Shown piece after piece: positions 48,701-52,192 of a DNA stretch of 64,000 nucleotides. Origin of the DNA: Symbiodinium natans. Lineage: Eukaryota; Sar; Dinophyceae; Suessiales; Symbiodiniaceae. Within the stretch, counting starts at the first letter, position 1. Each line of letters starts with the position of its first letter. The stretch is taken from contig CAJNDS010002834.1 in NCBI GenBank assembly GCA_905221605.1, positions 749,174 through 813,173 on the forward strand. Direction: 5' to 3'. Below the pieces are notes generated by a model. That model had not been told where the DNA came from and ran no database searches. It saw nothing but the letters and a program-made list of their open reading frames with translations. The position numbers and the translations under genes were made by a program.

Positions 48701-50198
48701 GGTTATAATCGCTATGCCCTCAACTCGCCCTAAAGCCTTACAGCCGGATTCGTACAAAAGCTCAGGAAGCCTTCTTGGTCAATCAGACTTCGAACATCGG
48801 TGGCGTGTCCAGCCACTTGGGTTTTAGGGTTCAGGGTTTGGGGTTTAGGGTTTAAGGTTTAGGGTTTAGGGTTTAGGGTTGAGAGCACACTCAGAGAGGG
48901 CTTTCAGTTTCGAGGATGGGGGGATTCTGGTTTTCGCAACGGAGTTCTTGAGCTCTGCCTGCTTGGGGTTGAGGCTTTTGGGGTTTAGGGTTTAGGTTTT
49001 AGGGTTTAGGGTTTAGGGTGTCAGGAATCTAGTGTCAGCATGGAGTACATCTTCTGCGAGGCAACATAGACCCCCAAAACCTAAACCCGAGAACGGAATC
49101 GACCCAAAACCCGGAACTCTGAACAGCACTTCTGACAGGTAGTTTTTCCTTTTCTAAAATCCCAACCCTAACCTCTATTCCCAACTCCTCAGCCCTTAAA
49201 CCCCTAAGCCCCTAATCGCTTGGACCCCTAAAACCTTAAACCCCTAAACCCTGAAACCCCTAGACCTTGGACCCCCAAACCCTAAACACCCTTAAACCCT
49301 TAAAACCCTTAGAACTGCCATCGGCTTCGCTTAAGACCGCAGACGCTGAGAACTGCGACCGGCTTCGCCTGACACTGCAGGAGCTGGCAGAAAGCACCCA
49401 CATCCGGCAGCAAGTCGCCTTGACGACATGCTGGTCGTGGTCCAGCAGCCGTGCACTTTGATGTTTCGATGCCGCATGGAAGTTGAAGAGGGCTCTGCGC
49501 CATGTTCTTCCAGTCATCACACCCGGCTGCAGCCAGAGAAAAAATCGCAGCTCAACCAGCCATTGCTTACGTGGATGCCAGTGCCGACCGGCTTGCTCCT
49601 TGGCCCTTGGCCCTTGCAAGATTTCCTGCGGCCGCCATGGAGGGATCCCGGATGGAACGGCTTCCACGAGACCGGGATGTCCTTGCAGGGCCGGCAGCGC
49701 CAGGCACCCGCGCCGGCGCCAGGCAATGACGGTTCTGGGCTAGGCCCTGTCCCGCAGGTGCCACTTACACACTCACACACTCACTCTAAACCCTTGAACC
49801 CGGAAACCCCTTAATCCTGAAACCCTGAAGCCCCTAAACCCACAAAGTCCTAAACCCCTAAACCCTGAAGCCCTCCGACCAGCCCTTAAACCCCCATACC
49901 CTTAAACCTCTACAGCCCTAAACCCCCTAAACCCTTTAAACCCCCCAAACCCGCCAAACCCACCAACCCCCTAAACCCTAAACCCTAAACCCTGAACCCT
50001 AAACCCTAAACCCTAAACCCCCAACCACCGATGTAAACCCTAAACCCCCTATACCCCTAAACCCTAAACCCTAACCCCCCAAGTAAACCCTAAACCCCCT
50101 ATACCCCTAAACCCTGAATCGCTTAGCTCCCCCGAGGTTTCGGCTTCGGCGGCACCAACGCACGCATGGAGCTTTGGTGTCAGAAGCGCCCCGTCCTG
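18100..50198 (+). CDS. Split gene encoding a beta-ketoacyl synthase (KS) domain; exons between telomere-repeat introns
   Basis: A KS domain performs the decarboxylative Claisen condensation that extends a polyketide or fatty acyl chain. Short GC-rich islands on this strand carry, in family order, the [51 protein letters not shown] and FGFGGTNA blocks. Each is listed as its own entry. The catalytic Cys, both His and the Lys are present. Seven junctions join in frame (phases 0, 0, 1, 2, 0, 0, 1), with GC or GA donors and AG|G acceptors. The ~420-residue domain covers about 32 kb, so over 95 percent of the span is intron, mostly TTTAGGG/CCCTAAA arrays, and one intron holds a complete copia element. 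Some parts are missing from my model: the segment after GVFVG and the one after GEG. The gene probably continues on both sides. It could be a single-domain KS, as is common in dinoflagellates, or part of a larger synthase. The product is unknown. Confidence 0.82.
18588..18637 (+). CDS. KS exon candidate after the YY block
   Basis: Open frame starting E-D-G-E-L-G-T-T after AG|G at 18586-18587, ending with two bases of a codon before a GT at 18638. KS proteins have a variable, Gly-containing stretch here, between YY and the GGF block. The 2-base phase joins correctly to the exon at 19262. Placement is by order and phase rather than by a strong motif. Confidence 0.45.
18670..18798 (+). repeat. 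(TTTAGGG)n array in a KS intron
   Basis: About eighteen units, nearly perfect, 30 bases downstream of the exon at 18588-18637. Confidence 0.97.
19262..19296 (+). CDS. KS exon: IYEGGF block
   Basis: With its first base completing the previous codon, this 35-base island reads [11 protein letters not shown]. That fits the KS block Y.r.GGF, which precedes the FD..FFGI segment. The acceptor is CAG at 19259-19261 and the donor a GT at 19297, inside a TTTAGGG array. The alternative frame [11 protein letters not shown] is also open but fits the phase less well. Confidence 0.5.
19724..19831 (-). repeat. (CCCTAAA)n array in a KS intron
   Basis: About fifteen units with some CCCTAAAA length variants. 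Confidence 0.95.
19887..19904 (+). CDS. KS micro-exon candidate (D.AF segment)
   Basis: After a CCAG acceptor the bases read (G)AC TTG GCC TTC AAC AAG A, followed by a GC donor. Joined to the exon at 20025, this gives the F-[DN]-x-x-FFGI spacing expected after GGF in KS domains. At 18 bases it is very short. The call rests on phase and spacing only, and longer versions reaching 19912 or 19917 are possible. Confidence 0.3.
20025..20059 (+). CDS. KS exon: DFFGI..E block
   Basis: Reads [12 protein letters not shown], the KS block FFGIs..Ea. Taking the GC donor at 20060 (GAA|GCTGCT) gives exactly seven residues between FFGI and the MEP of the next exon, as in the family (FFGIS....MDP). The acceptor is CCAG at 20021-20024. 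The frame is also open upstream to a TTTAG at 19985-19987, so a longer exon is possible. Flanking DNA on both sides is TTTAGGG array. Confidence 0.75.
21309..21380 (+). CDS. KS exon: MEP..R.. MEV.YE.L block
   Basis: Reads [20 protein letters not shown], matching the KS block MDPqqRl.LEvayeALe.aG. It begins in phase 0 after AAG and has GC donors at 21381 or 21387. CCCTAAA repeats lie just upstream and TTTAGGG just downstream. The island is open throughout, and its codons look selected compared with the repeat around it. Confidence 0.82.
21972..22013 (+). CDS. KS exon: YYLGSTAT block
   Basis: Reads [14 protein letters not shown] after a GCAG acceptor, with a GC donor at 22014. In position and pattern it fits the KS stretch where GVFVG is found, between the MDP block and the segment before DTACSS. 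The frame runs on to a stop at 22041, so the 3' end is a choice. The island sits between a CCCTAAA array and a TTTAGGG array. Confidence 0.6.
22014..24236. other. KS intron region with unassigned GC-rich islands
   Basis: Islands at about 22900-22975, 23345-23425 and 23545-23565 have exon-like edges, and one follows CGTCAG and ends GTAAGG. They should code for the KS segment between YYLGSTAT and FFLGLTGP, but I could not match any to that segment. The rest is telomere-type arrays and plain DNA. Confidence 0.5.
24237..24279 (+). CDS. KS exon: FFLGLTGP block before the active site
   Basis: The first base completes a codon, then [14 protein letters not shown]. This matches the KS block isY.lgLkGPs..iDTACSS just before the active site. 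The donor is GA (ATC|GACGCG) and the acceptor of the next exon is GAG|GAC, so the three bases GAC occur at both intron ends. Joined in phase 0 the family motif is continuous. The acceptor here is CCCAG at 24232-24236. Confidence 0.8.
24760..24807 (+). CDS. KS exon: active-site cysteine, DTACSSALV
   Basis: Reads [16 protein letters not shown], the hallmark KS nucleophile motif DTACSSslva. The catalytic Cys codon is 24769-24771. The acceptor is ATGAG|G and the donor CAG|GCGGGA (GC type). The exon is 48 bases, phase 0 at both ends. CCCTAAA repeats lie on both sides, with TTTAGGG beginning at 24833. Confidence 0.88.
25639..25678 (+). CDS. KS exon: segment between active site and GGVN
   Basis: Reads [13 protein letters not shown] plus one base. 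Joined to its neighbours it gives exactly the 12-residue spacing between the ..LA.Q of the active-site helix and the GGVN motif found in KS domains. The acceptor is GCCAG|G and the donor GGAG|GCTGCG (GC type), ending in phase 1. Confidence 0.8.
25826..26001 (+). pseudogene. Two partial copies of the next KS exon's acceptor region
   Basis: The acceptor and start of the exon at 26086 (ACCCTGAAG|GTGTCAACACACTGCTGGA) is present almost unchanged at 25971-26000 and in a more diverged form at 25840-25866. Both upstream copies lack the rest of the exon and lie in CCCTAAA repeats. They look like local duplications that carried a splice acceptor and about 20 coding bases. Confidence 0.65.
26086..26164 (+). 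CDS. KS exon: (GG)VNTLL and MISSRGRS block
   Basis: The first two bases complete a Gly codon, then [11 protein letters not shown], followed by [13 protein letters not shown] and two bases. These match the KS blocks aGGVNllL.p and lSp.GRc. The acceptor is TGAAG|GTGTC and the donor GCAG|GAGAGG (GA type, phase 2). Two partial copies of this exon's acceptor region lie upstream at 25826-25866 and 25954-26001. Confidence 0.85.
26948..27017 (+). CDS. KS exon: [14 protein letters not shown] block
   Basis: The first base completes an Arg codon, then [17 protein letters not shown]. This is an almost perfect match to the KS signature tFD..AdGYgRGEG. The acceptor is AGAG|GACTTT. The 3' end is unsure: GT at 27000 or GC at 27015 or 27018; the longer forms continue V-L-F-E-P as in the family. 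The intron that follows starts with a TTTAGGG array and contains the copia element. Confidence 0.87.
27027..27111 (+). repeat. (TTTAGGG)n array, insertion target of the copia element
   Basis: About twelve units starting right after the RGEG exon and ending at the 5' LTR. The last five bases are the target duplication. Confidence 0.96.
27107..27111. repeat. Target site duplication, left (AGGGT)
   Basis: AGGGT directly before the 5' LTR, the end of an (TTTAGGG)n array. The same five bases directly follow the 3' LTR at 37527-37531. Five bases is the usual length for Ty1/copia. Confidence 0.82.
27112..27362 (+). repeat. 5' LTR (251 bp)
   Basis: The same 251 bases recur at 37276-37526 without a difference that I can see. 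Both ends read CGCGAG, a direct rather than inverted pair, and the usual TG...CA ends are absent in this delimitation. It is chosen because it leaves a perfect 5-bp target duplication and puts the primer site and purine tract flush with the LTRs. TTTT-rich motifs around 27276-27298 may serve as the promoter, since dinoflagellate promoters are thought to use a TTTT box. Confidence 0.9.
27363..27380 (+). promoter_or_regulatory. Primer-binding site for a methionine tRNA half
   Basis: GGTTATGAGCCCAACGCT is the reverse complement of a methionine tRNA anticodon stem-loop (..TTGGGCTCATAACC). Drosophila copia is primed by a 5' half of initiator tRNA-Met cut in the anticodon loop, so an internal, anticodon-region site directly after the LTR is the copia type rather than the Ty1 3'-end type. 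The tRNA itself is not in the window. Confidence 0.72.
27415..37056 (+). CDS. Copia-type Gag-Pol polyprotein, 3213 aa, with extra domains
   Basis: The start at 27415 lies 52 bases after the 5' LTR in CCATGG context. Domains by residue: gag-like 400-650; CCCH zinc finger (C680, C689, C695, H699); CCHC knuckle (C709, C712, H717, C722); aspartic protease D-S-G at 837-839; methyltransferase-like 1025-1272; integrase zinc-binding H1318, H1323, C1330, C1333; integrase core D1357, D1613, E1649 (35 residues between the last two); dioxygenase-like 1850-2000; Cys-rich stretch 2076-2088; reverse transcriptase with D2399 and Y-V-D-D at 2543-2546; RNase H D2728, E2769, D2802, D2851; and a C-terminal extension with a membrane segment at 2920-2937. 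At 3213 residues it is more than twice the size of common copia polyproteins. All catalytic residues are present, so the element may be active. No frameshift separates gag and pol. Confidence 0.95.
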   Translation: MANFPNPFWSDAVQQEFRRAQQVVQDDPGEGGAAIREGDESEREPPYELGPQAQETPEAAASTARDDVPHELAPCHAEVLRIDPVALATQPQEPEAQVAREASPGHFSVTGYSEFSAMERGAIKAEDDRELVPVQPVATDPFGDLASMLRVLMQGQQSLVERMDKLESSKASSSSAGASSSVPEPRPKAVFPPQFVGTPAVTGKPANLGETGTGSDGRGGQMGPPTEAQAQAPSAGVVEVEGSKYAWRVTPEGLKLEKQAPTRPARAVSVAEVLNPRARSPFVPVTPDKTPKRGREPRTRSESPQRARQSGGAAASLSGPLDMGNFGYENYVQLYQDALRPGEPPPIPEFLRKQPGQGRGRSSPARKAVGVSSGLKYPVSPGGTEIRPPPPPGLRAQAEMQPEEPIKYVPELPQLDKYDPTNSSITAGDWLATLGPTMSSLSQGAREWWGDVLREAKQLYTRWLLASPLDRLSIYPEALVELHQTGRFSRVEQKAVPMLLKCVGADLREDIVTSRLFSTAAIVYKTMCKYQPGGSAEREQLLNYITHPGSSATAHAAVKAIRKWRRWIVRSTEVGLNLPDPSLQVKGLDSLHPPNLSTSSLFRLQTFRTNHLLDQVPNQDAVSKYAELLLAECEAAALSEDPKKHKVARVETPGGGESKGKGAEAKGGGKGGKGNPKPACKHWMTEAGCHYADKCQFTHAPIGKGSGRCFLCSATGHMKDACPRKNPEAARVEDTLPKAKGKGGTKSAKKAEAASAAESAQAASAGSGEGQLGASSAQMMQEATNLLRSLQLKALNVGAELVPELFQNDRASFEPSDAAHLGVPDGPGLSCKYGLIDSGASACLRPKLEGEDLSALRRHEVNLASGSAMLWVNSLGTLVTDQEAEPIVSLGQLIELGCRLAWSGRRCVLAHPQRGKIEVLTTSGCPRVSETEAYKLIAEIEQHRMWSFANDLCARTLEIRTAHNTEIELLDKMIHDVRVDGDVGSALHVAAGRMWPQIPNDVKSAVAAWPEQSHETLVWNRRFRRKLKKAGKVVLNLFAGESRRQIEDAVTAAGGVCVSVDLKEDLMNPLTYRYLLELVCSGKVDAVLGGPPCGPFSRCRFREGGPPPLRARDGPHVHGLPGLTPSQQSQVYESDVLLHRMYMLALLASRAVTWVDGTADECVKRVGSTLAGDAGTYTFRSRCWVLFENPQDPQSYLSPEVMEHEAPDGYPSMWATPSYLAVERLLGLKQIHGDQGPLGHPKRKPTTWASTQPMSAMSVRGPGWQGEGVGDPNQSTVGESARWAAWAPGALRMVCAQLEAVVSGSPKLKLSKISFEAHVKNGHWPPLRTCRDCVIGTATQRQHRRVRAPQAFVLSLDCPGPYKKSQDELSHRRRYLLTAVYTVPVDVRGRPLLAESQTPANPDEERASQVDLGNEPDEPREVEAEPDNQPGLDGDGDPGVPRVGPDGQRGSKCHELPGSGEGSLMPDAGADASSELRGSVVLGEVREELDISRGGPQAECPNEPSIPSDCEGYEPSVVDPSEEDRALDEWFGDKLYPARGSHAAGRELLERCAEDKAKLDDEADAENRPIKMVELVFVEPLDSKGPNEVAHATARICAQLEVLKLPIARIHTDAGSEFISTPFRRFVDARGILHTAAAPQEHNSNGRVENVVRRLKQQVRTILLANAHPPDKWACAARAVAARWRSDTLARLGWPQPTLAPYGAKAQILTRTWHRRRQSEWKARAEDSIVLCPASLIKHGYVVLVGDMLKLATKLFHGDSPNLQVVATNPDGNDPPFEEGELPGPVRRHSAKRPVVLAKVGCERRGTPQAVDQCARELAATTPFDVDAALAFVAQLSLSDLDASRDNGKRLHSGKHHVFGQFVHGGVSGVTKNTKRYSGVAALLTKLVRHAVPHAEFTTVVLSTDAEAVLHRDVHNHPLYPNHIVTVQAPSRGGGLWVQTVSGDEQSGPAVCKTLPTGQVAQGQVFPLGQPFQFNSHRWHCTEPWPCGEHRVVLSAYTVSRPDKLKGAERAELTSLGFNVPPQEQFSNVAVAQQGGATPLKELENPKNPKNSIIQNPKKLESEGVGPVAEEQAAACTCSCCERDCVVCSKLFVKLDAVCFAGVSPEATVEREVSAEPDLSMSVPCCCAVGCEEFEAQLFFDSFRPTNLEDTPDRACDEEAYEQEVEQALFLEPRELEGDAWALEGLLNEHSVVSKLIAHERQEFITAFEEHGLKEACEGTILSDLLVKREELECELRALSLRDESAVAVCVCEASFPETLDENAVQEDTPEQVLQTKIVPNWQVLQNFEVWRPAVVAEFLSLTEDKEALEPVTQERLDELSAKGVKVTVIPSKLICSIKAPKGRLKARIVACGNFLGTCLGESKAQRKHDLYSSGVDLTHLRMLLAYSSRRGMPVWSVDIKTAFLNSELLPRNREGAQEAVAHAGTAHAVRRDSPESENPAEYVVLNPPRILVSKGVVPVGTFLIVKKAVYGLDQSPRDWGFTRDAELRTLKIPWKSKLLKLVQSLADECVWFVVDVETVLVQDPDFPVPAQSQEVLGWIAVYVDDILGSGIEDLGEGVIRAVCEKWACSDPEKVGSDPSNPVRFLGLELYWSREGRLVVTQTAYAKDLLSRYTNEFVASVQPLPQGLEDPVAVPNPNTESIRKCQQVVGELLWLSIRTRVDLCYAVSKLAQWSTKDPEFTFRQALQVLGYLSVTPSVGLVFAGPKDRDEYNLVGTQDYTHVLQAYTDASHAPGGDRSHECTVLRCEGSTVGWVSTRQPFCTQSSCEAELLSTTTGSNYAVAHVGLARELWQHEPRVFVANDNLSAITVINSPTVSWRTRHLKIRARVLKERSDVKLLVFVHVGGDKNGADIGTKALGPQRIKTLMAVLGMSAQDPPAETTKAKSVQHVKDCLRAVILACCLCNARATKDQDRTQSSEDWSLVVFAVLISITSIAVWETCKACLRAVFRLAEELLRPRLPAPEPEELFIPEQPEDEYEGPDPDEARVARVREPVPAMTPEEGLRRRPPRPVAQQEPDVEPQGRPITFAFADDEVQVFMPGPADAPANPPEPVRRDVVAQPRGPLQARPLRLNHPPDPPYILRVGWPAPTLQPTMREMRLTRTSWGGDLSTLFQAPPPEFQQDFFQYDAERPTVLVRWHAVVRVRRFDPAQTRLPVPLGALTGRRRTLAIYAAGERQYYDDNWRNPEAARRYHEHEWRGRTELEVDVRRLYPTG
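30487..31230 (+). other. C5-cytosine-methyltransferase-like domain inside the polyprotein (residues 1025-1272)
   Basis: [10 protein letters not shown] at 1033-1042 matches the S-adenosylmethionine-binding motif I (dLFAG.GG). G-G-P-P-C-G-P-F-S at 1089-1097 matches catalytic motif IV, with C1093 as nucleophile. F-E-N-P at 1187-1190 takes the place of motif VI (ENV), with Pro instead of Val. D-Q-G-P-L-G-H followed by K-R-K-P-T-T at 1234-1247 takes the place of the basic motif VIII. It lies between protease and integrase. Cytosine methyltransferases captured by dinoflagellate retrotransposons have been reported (de Mendoza and colleagues, 2018). Whether this divergent version is the same lineage, or active, cannot be told here. 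Confidence 0.75.
32962..33414 (+). other. Putative 2-oxoglutarate/Fe(II) dioxygenase-like domain (residues 1850-2000)
   Basis: H1911-R-D1913 gives the HxD iron-binding pair, followed by N1916 and G-G-G-L-W-V at 1933-1938. The distal His is H1980, 67 residues after D1913, and R1991 follows 11 residues later, in F-N-S-H-R-W-H and then H-R-V-V-L-S-A-Y-T. This His-x-Asp...His...Arg pattern and spacing are those of 2-oxoglutarate-dependent oxygenases (TET/JBP, AlkB and prolyl hydroxylase groups). It lies between integrase and reverse transcriptase. The subfamily and substrate are unknown; motif matching by eye could mislead. Confidence 0.55.
36022..37053 (+). other. C-terminal extension after RNase H with a membrane segment (residues 2870-3213)
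   Basis: Copia polyproteins normally end soon after RNase H (here D2851-T-K). This one adds about 350 residues: a Cys-containing hydrophobic patch near 2890, a likely membrane helix [16 protein letters not shown] at 2920-2935, then a Pro- and acid-rich stretch and a basic end. Envelope-like regions occur in some copia relatives (Sireviruses), so this could be an analogue. No sequence link to any envelope protein is claimed. Confidence 0.6.
37057..37266 (+). other. Element 3' untranslated region with a duplicated motif
   Basis: About 210 bases between the stop and the purine tract. A ~24-base motif starting TGCCGGG and ending CCAGGCCG occurs twice (about 37079-37102 and 37165-37189). Its role is unknown; packaging or dimerisation signals are possible. 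Confidence 0.5.
37267..37275 (+). promoter_or_regulatory. Polypurine tract
   Basis: AAGGGGGAG ends one base before the 3' LTR. This is where plus-strand DNA synthesis starts in LTR retrotransposons. Confidence 0.78.
37276..37526 (+). repeat. 3' LTR (251 bp)
   Basis: Direct repeat of 27112-27362. It follows the purine tract AAGGGGGAG and is followed by AGGGT, the target duplication, and then interrupted TTTAGGG sequence. Confidence 0.92.
37527..37531. repeat. Target site duplication, right (AGGGT)
   Basis: AGGGT directly after the 3' LTR, continuing as TTAGGGGG. Removing the element and one copy restores a continuous TTTAGGG-type array. Confidence 0.82.
38289..38418. repeat. Short inverted-repeat family B
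   Basis: Segments with CAATATGGTCCCTTACC on one side and a complementary GGGCCCATACTAAG..CATG on the other. Related copies are at about 51664-51775 and 54575-54650, and a fragment at 1181-1210. Non-coding. Confidence 0.55.
39064..39145 (+). CDS. KS exon candidate after the copia insertion
   Basis: An 82-base island between a CCAG acceptor and a GT donor at 39146 that begins a TTTAGGG array. In one frame it ends [10 protein letters not shown], which resembles the KS stretch (dGD.v.a.irns) expected between RGEG and TAPSGPSQ. A second frame is also open throughout. The GC-rich composition and the boundaries support an exon; the frame and role are inferred. Confidence 0.45.
39893..39960 (+). repeat. 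(TTCAGGG)n variant array
   Basis: Eight or so units of TTCAGGG follow directly on TTTAGGG units, a clean switch of variant. Confidence 0.88.
41791..41851 (+). CDS. KS exon: [10 protein letters not shown] block
   Basis: After one base, reads [20 protein letters not shown]. This matches the KS block (s)lTaPNgpsQ..li..al.eA, which lies just before HGTGT. The acceptor is CCCAG|G and the donor CGAG|GCAACG (GC type, phase 0). It joins in frame to the exon at 43277, giving the expected E-A-G-L. Confidence 0.87.
41852..43276. other. KS intron between TAPSGPSQ and HGTGT exons
   Basis: A T- and G-rich stretch (41870-42450) with TTTAGGG-like and GTTTTTT words, then CCCTAAA arrays at 42718-42870 and 42960-43030. 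A GC-rich island at 42455-42550 is not needed to join the flanking exons. Confidence 0.6.
43277..43351 (+). CDS. KS exon: HGTGT catalytic histidine block
   Basis: Reads [18 protein letters not shown], then S-L-G-D-P-I-E. This is the first catalytic histidine motif of KS (vEaHGTGT.lGDPIE); the His codon is 43316-43318. The usual Ala before the His is Cys here. The acceptor is CCAG|GCCGGC. The donor is GC at 43352 or GT at 43355. TTTAGGG arrays lie directly on both sides. Confidence 0.9.
43996..44040 (+). CDS. KS exon candidate after GDPIE
   Basis: Reads [15 protein letters not shown] after an AGCAG acceptor, with a GC donor at 44041. GDPIE is usually followed by VGAl and a variable stretch before the K-SNiGH block, so position and opening residues fit. 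Phase into the next exon is not settled, and a further small exon near 44.64 kb is possible. Confidence 0.55.
44894..44931 (+). CDS. KS exon: GAAKSN block
   Basis: Reads (..)[12 protein letters not shown] and ends AAT|GCCGCT, a GC donor in phase 0. It matches the KS block p..lGsvKsN, which continues into iGH.E. The next exon begins GTT GGC CAC, so the junction restores K-S-N-V-G-H-L-E. The Lys is a conserved KS residue (codon 44923-44925). The 5' end is ambiguous between two AGs at 44893 and 44896. Confidence 0.82.
45963..46032 (+). CDS. KS exon: VGHLEIGAG block, second catalytic histidine
   Basis: Reads [18 protein letters not shown]. This matches the KS block (sN)iGHlEaaAGvaGliK. The second catalytic His codon is 45969-45971. 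The acceptor is GCGAG|GTTGGC. The 3' end may be GT at 46033 or an earlier GC donor; a GC at 46022 would put the next exon in frame. Confidence 0.85.
46547..46631 (+). CDS. KS exon: ILLPNCHM block
   Basis: After one base the frame reads [17 protein letters not shown] and continues to P-P-C-S-K-Q. KS domains have iPPnlh....NP at this position, and PNCH is seen in protist versions. The acceptor is CCCAG|GAAGAT and the donor GC at 46632 or 46628. CCCTAAA lies upstream and TTTAGGG downstream. Confidence 0.68.
46741..46894 (-). repeat. (CCCTAAA)n array in a KS intron
   Basis: About twenty-two units, directly preceded by a G-tract of about 24 bases. Confidence 0.97.
47008..47115 (+). repeat. (TTTAGGG)n array in a KS intron
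   Basis: About fifteen perfect units on the opposite strand from the array ending at 46894, about 110 bases away. The pair could fold into a long hairpin. Confidence 0.97.
47955..48070 (+). repeat. Dispersed repeat, three copies in window
   Basis: The block with GGCAACATCTTGCATG, ACTCAATCAGGAATAG and CCCAACCATGAACTAGA is shared with 40443-40560 and, more loosely, 12316-12400. Confidence 0.6.
48787..48811 (+). CDS. KS micro-exon: NIGGVSS block
   Basis: Twenty-five bases reading T-S-N-I-G-G-V-S plus one base, after AATCAG and before a GC donor (A|GCCACT). The single base joins GT at 50137 to make Ser, restoring the KS C-terminal block [14 protein letters not shown] across the junction. The exact fit of phase and motif makes this convincing despite its size. 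Confidence 0.68.
50137..50198 (+). CDS. KS exon: FGFGGTNA block, end of the KS core
   Basis: Two bases complete a Ser codon, then [14 protein letters not shown], the C-terminal KS motif [15 protein letters not shown]. The usual His after NA is Arg. The acceptor is CCGAG|GTTTCG. The 3' end shown is a GT (CTG|GTTTAG) at the first unit of a TTTAGGG array; an earlier GC donor at 50186 is possible. Confidence 0.85.
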
Positions 50199-50209
50199 GT
50201 TTAGGGTTT

Positions 50210-50260
50210 AGGGTCTAGGGTCTAGGGTCTAGGGTCTAGGGTCTAGGGTCTAGGGTTTAT
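50210..50260 (+). repeat. (TCTAGGG)n variant array
   Basis: Seven TCTAGGG units between TTTAGGG units, just downstream of the last KS exon. Confidence 0.88.
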
Positions 50261-52192
50261 GGGGCCTCGGTTCTTTTAGAGTGTCGGGTGCAGGGCTTAC
50301 AGGCTTAGGGTGTAGGCTTTAGCATTCAAGGGTTTAGGGTTCAGGGCTTAGAGTTCAGGGTCCATATGGAGTTGTGTGTTCCTAACGCTGCTTTGGTCGG
50401 CAAACAGCCCACTGAGAGTAAGGTCTAGGGTTTAGGGTTTAGGGTTCAGGGTTTAGGGTTTACAAGGATTCTCTCTCCTTGTGTTTGATAAGCTCGTATG
50501 TCAGCGTTGAGGGCGCAAGGTGTAGGGTTGAGAGGCTGACGGGCTCTAGGGTTTAGGATGATGTGAAGGACTGAGTGCCGCTCGGCGAGGGTCGATTTAG
50601 GCCCCCTCCCATCACCCCCAAACCCCTTTAAAGCCACTGAGCCCTACCCTAATCCCTAAACCCTAAACCCTAAGCCCTAAGCCCTAAACCCTAAACCCTA
50701 AACCCTAAACCCTAAACCCATCATAACTGTACTTCTAAACCCTAAACCCTAAATCCTTTTAAACCCTAAGTCCCCGGAGTCTAGTTGCCTAGGCCATCAT
50801 TGGGTCCGAAAAAAAGTTATAAGAGTTACTACGTACCATGAAACTCGAAGCTGGGCCCCCTAACAGTCTCTGCAGCGCAGATTCCTTTAATGTGTACGCG
50901 CCCTCAGGATTTCTTTATACCACATTTACAAAACCCAATAGAACAAAACCATGTTCAACTATGAATTTGGTTAACGGTGCTTGGGGGAGTATAGTGATTC
51001 AGAGTGCGCGCAAGGCTCCACTACTTGGAGGTTCGTGGTGCTTAGTAGCTACTCATAGCTGTGCTTATAACCCCATTACAGCCTAGGTAACTAGACTTAG
51101 GGGACGTCGAACTTGGGTTATAAGTACAGTCATAGTTAGTTACGAAGTACCATGAATCTCCAAGTAAGCACCCTAAACTCTAAACCCTAAACCCTAAACC
51201 CTAAACCCCACTCGAAGGGCCCAGAATTCAGATGAACCCTTCGGTGGTTTTAGATCCTCGCCAGGCGGCGAGGGTCCCCCTAAACCCCTCACATACTACT
51301 CAAACTACTATGTGCTTAAGAACCCCCCCCCCCCCCCCAAAAAAAAAAAAAAAAAAAAACATGAAATAATCATAATAGTAATAATCTTAAGCAGAATAGT
51401 CCCGAAAACGTGTTTAAGTCCTTGGTTGATTCCTACTATTTGCTTAGGAAGTCCCCCCCCCCCCGGGGAAAAAAACAAGACAAAACTTGTCCCGAACACA
51501 TTTTATTTCTTTGGGGTGGTTCTTAAGCATGTAGCAGCAAAGCCCTTATAACATCCTTATCCTACACCGGCCAAGGAAGATGTTCACCAACGCCGCGCGT
51601 CGGCGGTATCTTACCAAACCCAAAGCGCTGGCTGCCGTGCAGACCTGTTCCTAGCCTGAAGGGGTTTCATGCGCCCTTAATATGGCCCCTTGCCTTCTTT
51701 AAGGCGTATATAAGGGGCATACAAGGGGTCCCCTTTAATGGCCCACATTAAGGGACCATGTAACTACCCCAAGAGGGCCTACCTAGGTCAATTTCAGTTC
51801 GCTGCCTGGCCTTTTTTTCAAAAGCTCCTCTCCTTGCCGAAAGTTAGGTGCCCATTGGGGGCAGCTGGTCCGGCCCAGGGTTTCAGCCGCAGGTGGTTAG
51901 GGATTATGGCCTGTATTGGGCTACAAAGTCTATTTTGCTGTTAGGCTTAGGGGGTGCTCAGGAGGTTAAGGACCGCAAGCAAGAAACCCGTAAGCCCAGA
52001 CTCCTGAAGCCCCAGGAGGATGCCAAGTGGATGAGGGTTCAGGGTTTAGTTTTAGGGGTTCAGGGTTTAGGGTTTACTGTTCAGGGTTTCGGGTTTTGGG
52101 TTTCGGGTTTCGGGTTGGAAGCTCATTCCTGTTTTGTTCGAGGGCTTGGGGGGGGTTTGGCGTTGTTCGGAAACCTGGCTTTATCCACAAAG

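Larger units (their letters stand above)
46633..50136. other. KS introns around the 48787 micro-exon
   Basis: Long arrays in both orientations, the dispersed repeat at 47955, and a GC-rich stretch at 49300-49760 with overlapping open frames of 64-128 codons on both strands. That stretch may hold an exon, but no frame stands out. Confidence 0.5.

Noticed and set aside
49260-49814. Several overlapping GC-rich frames of 64-135 codons on both strands
   Set aside because: No frame is favoured and no motif was recognised. Part may be an exon, but I cannot say which.
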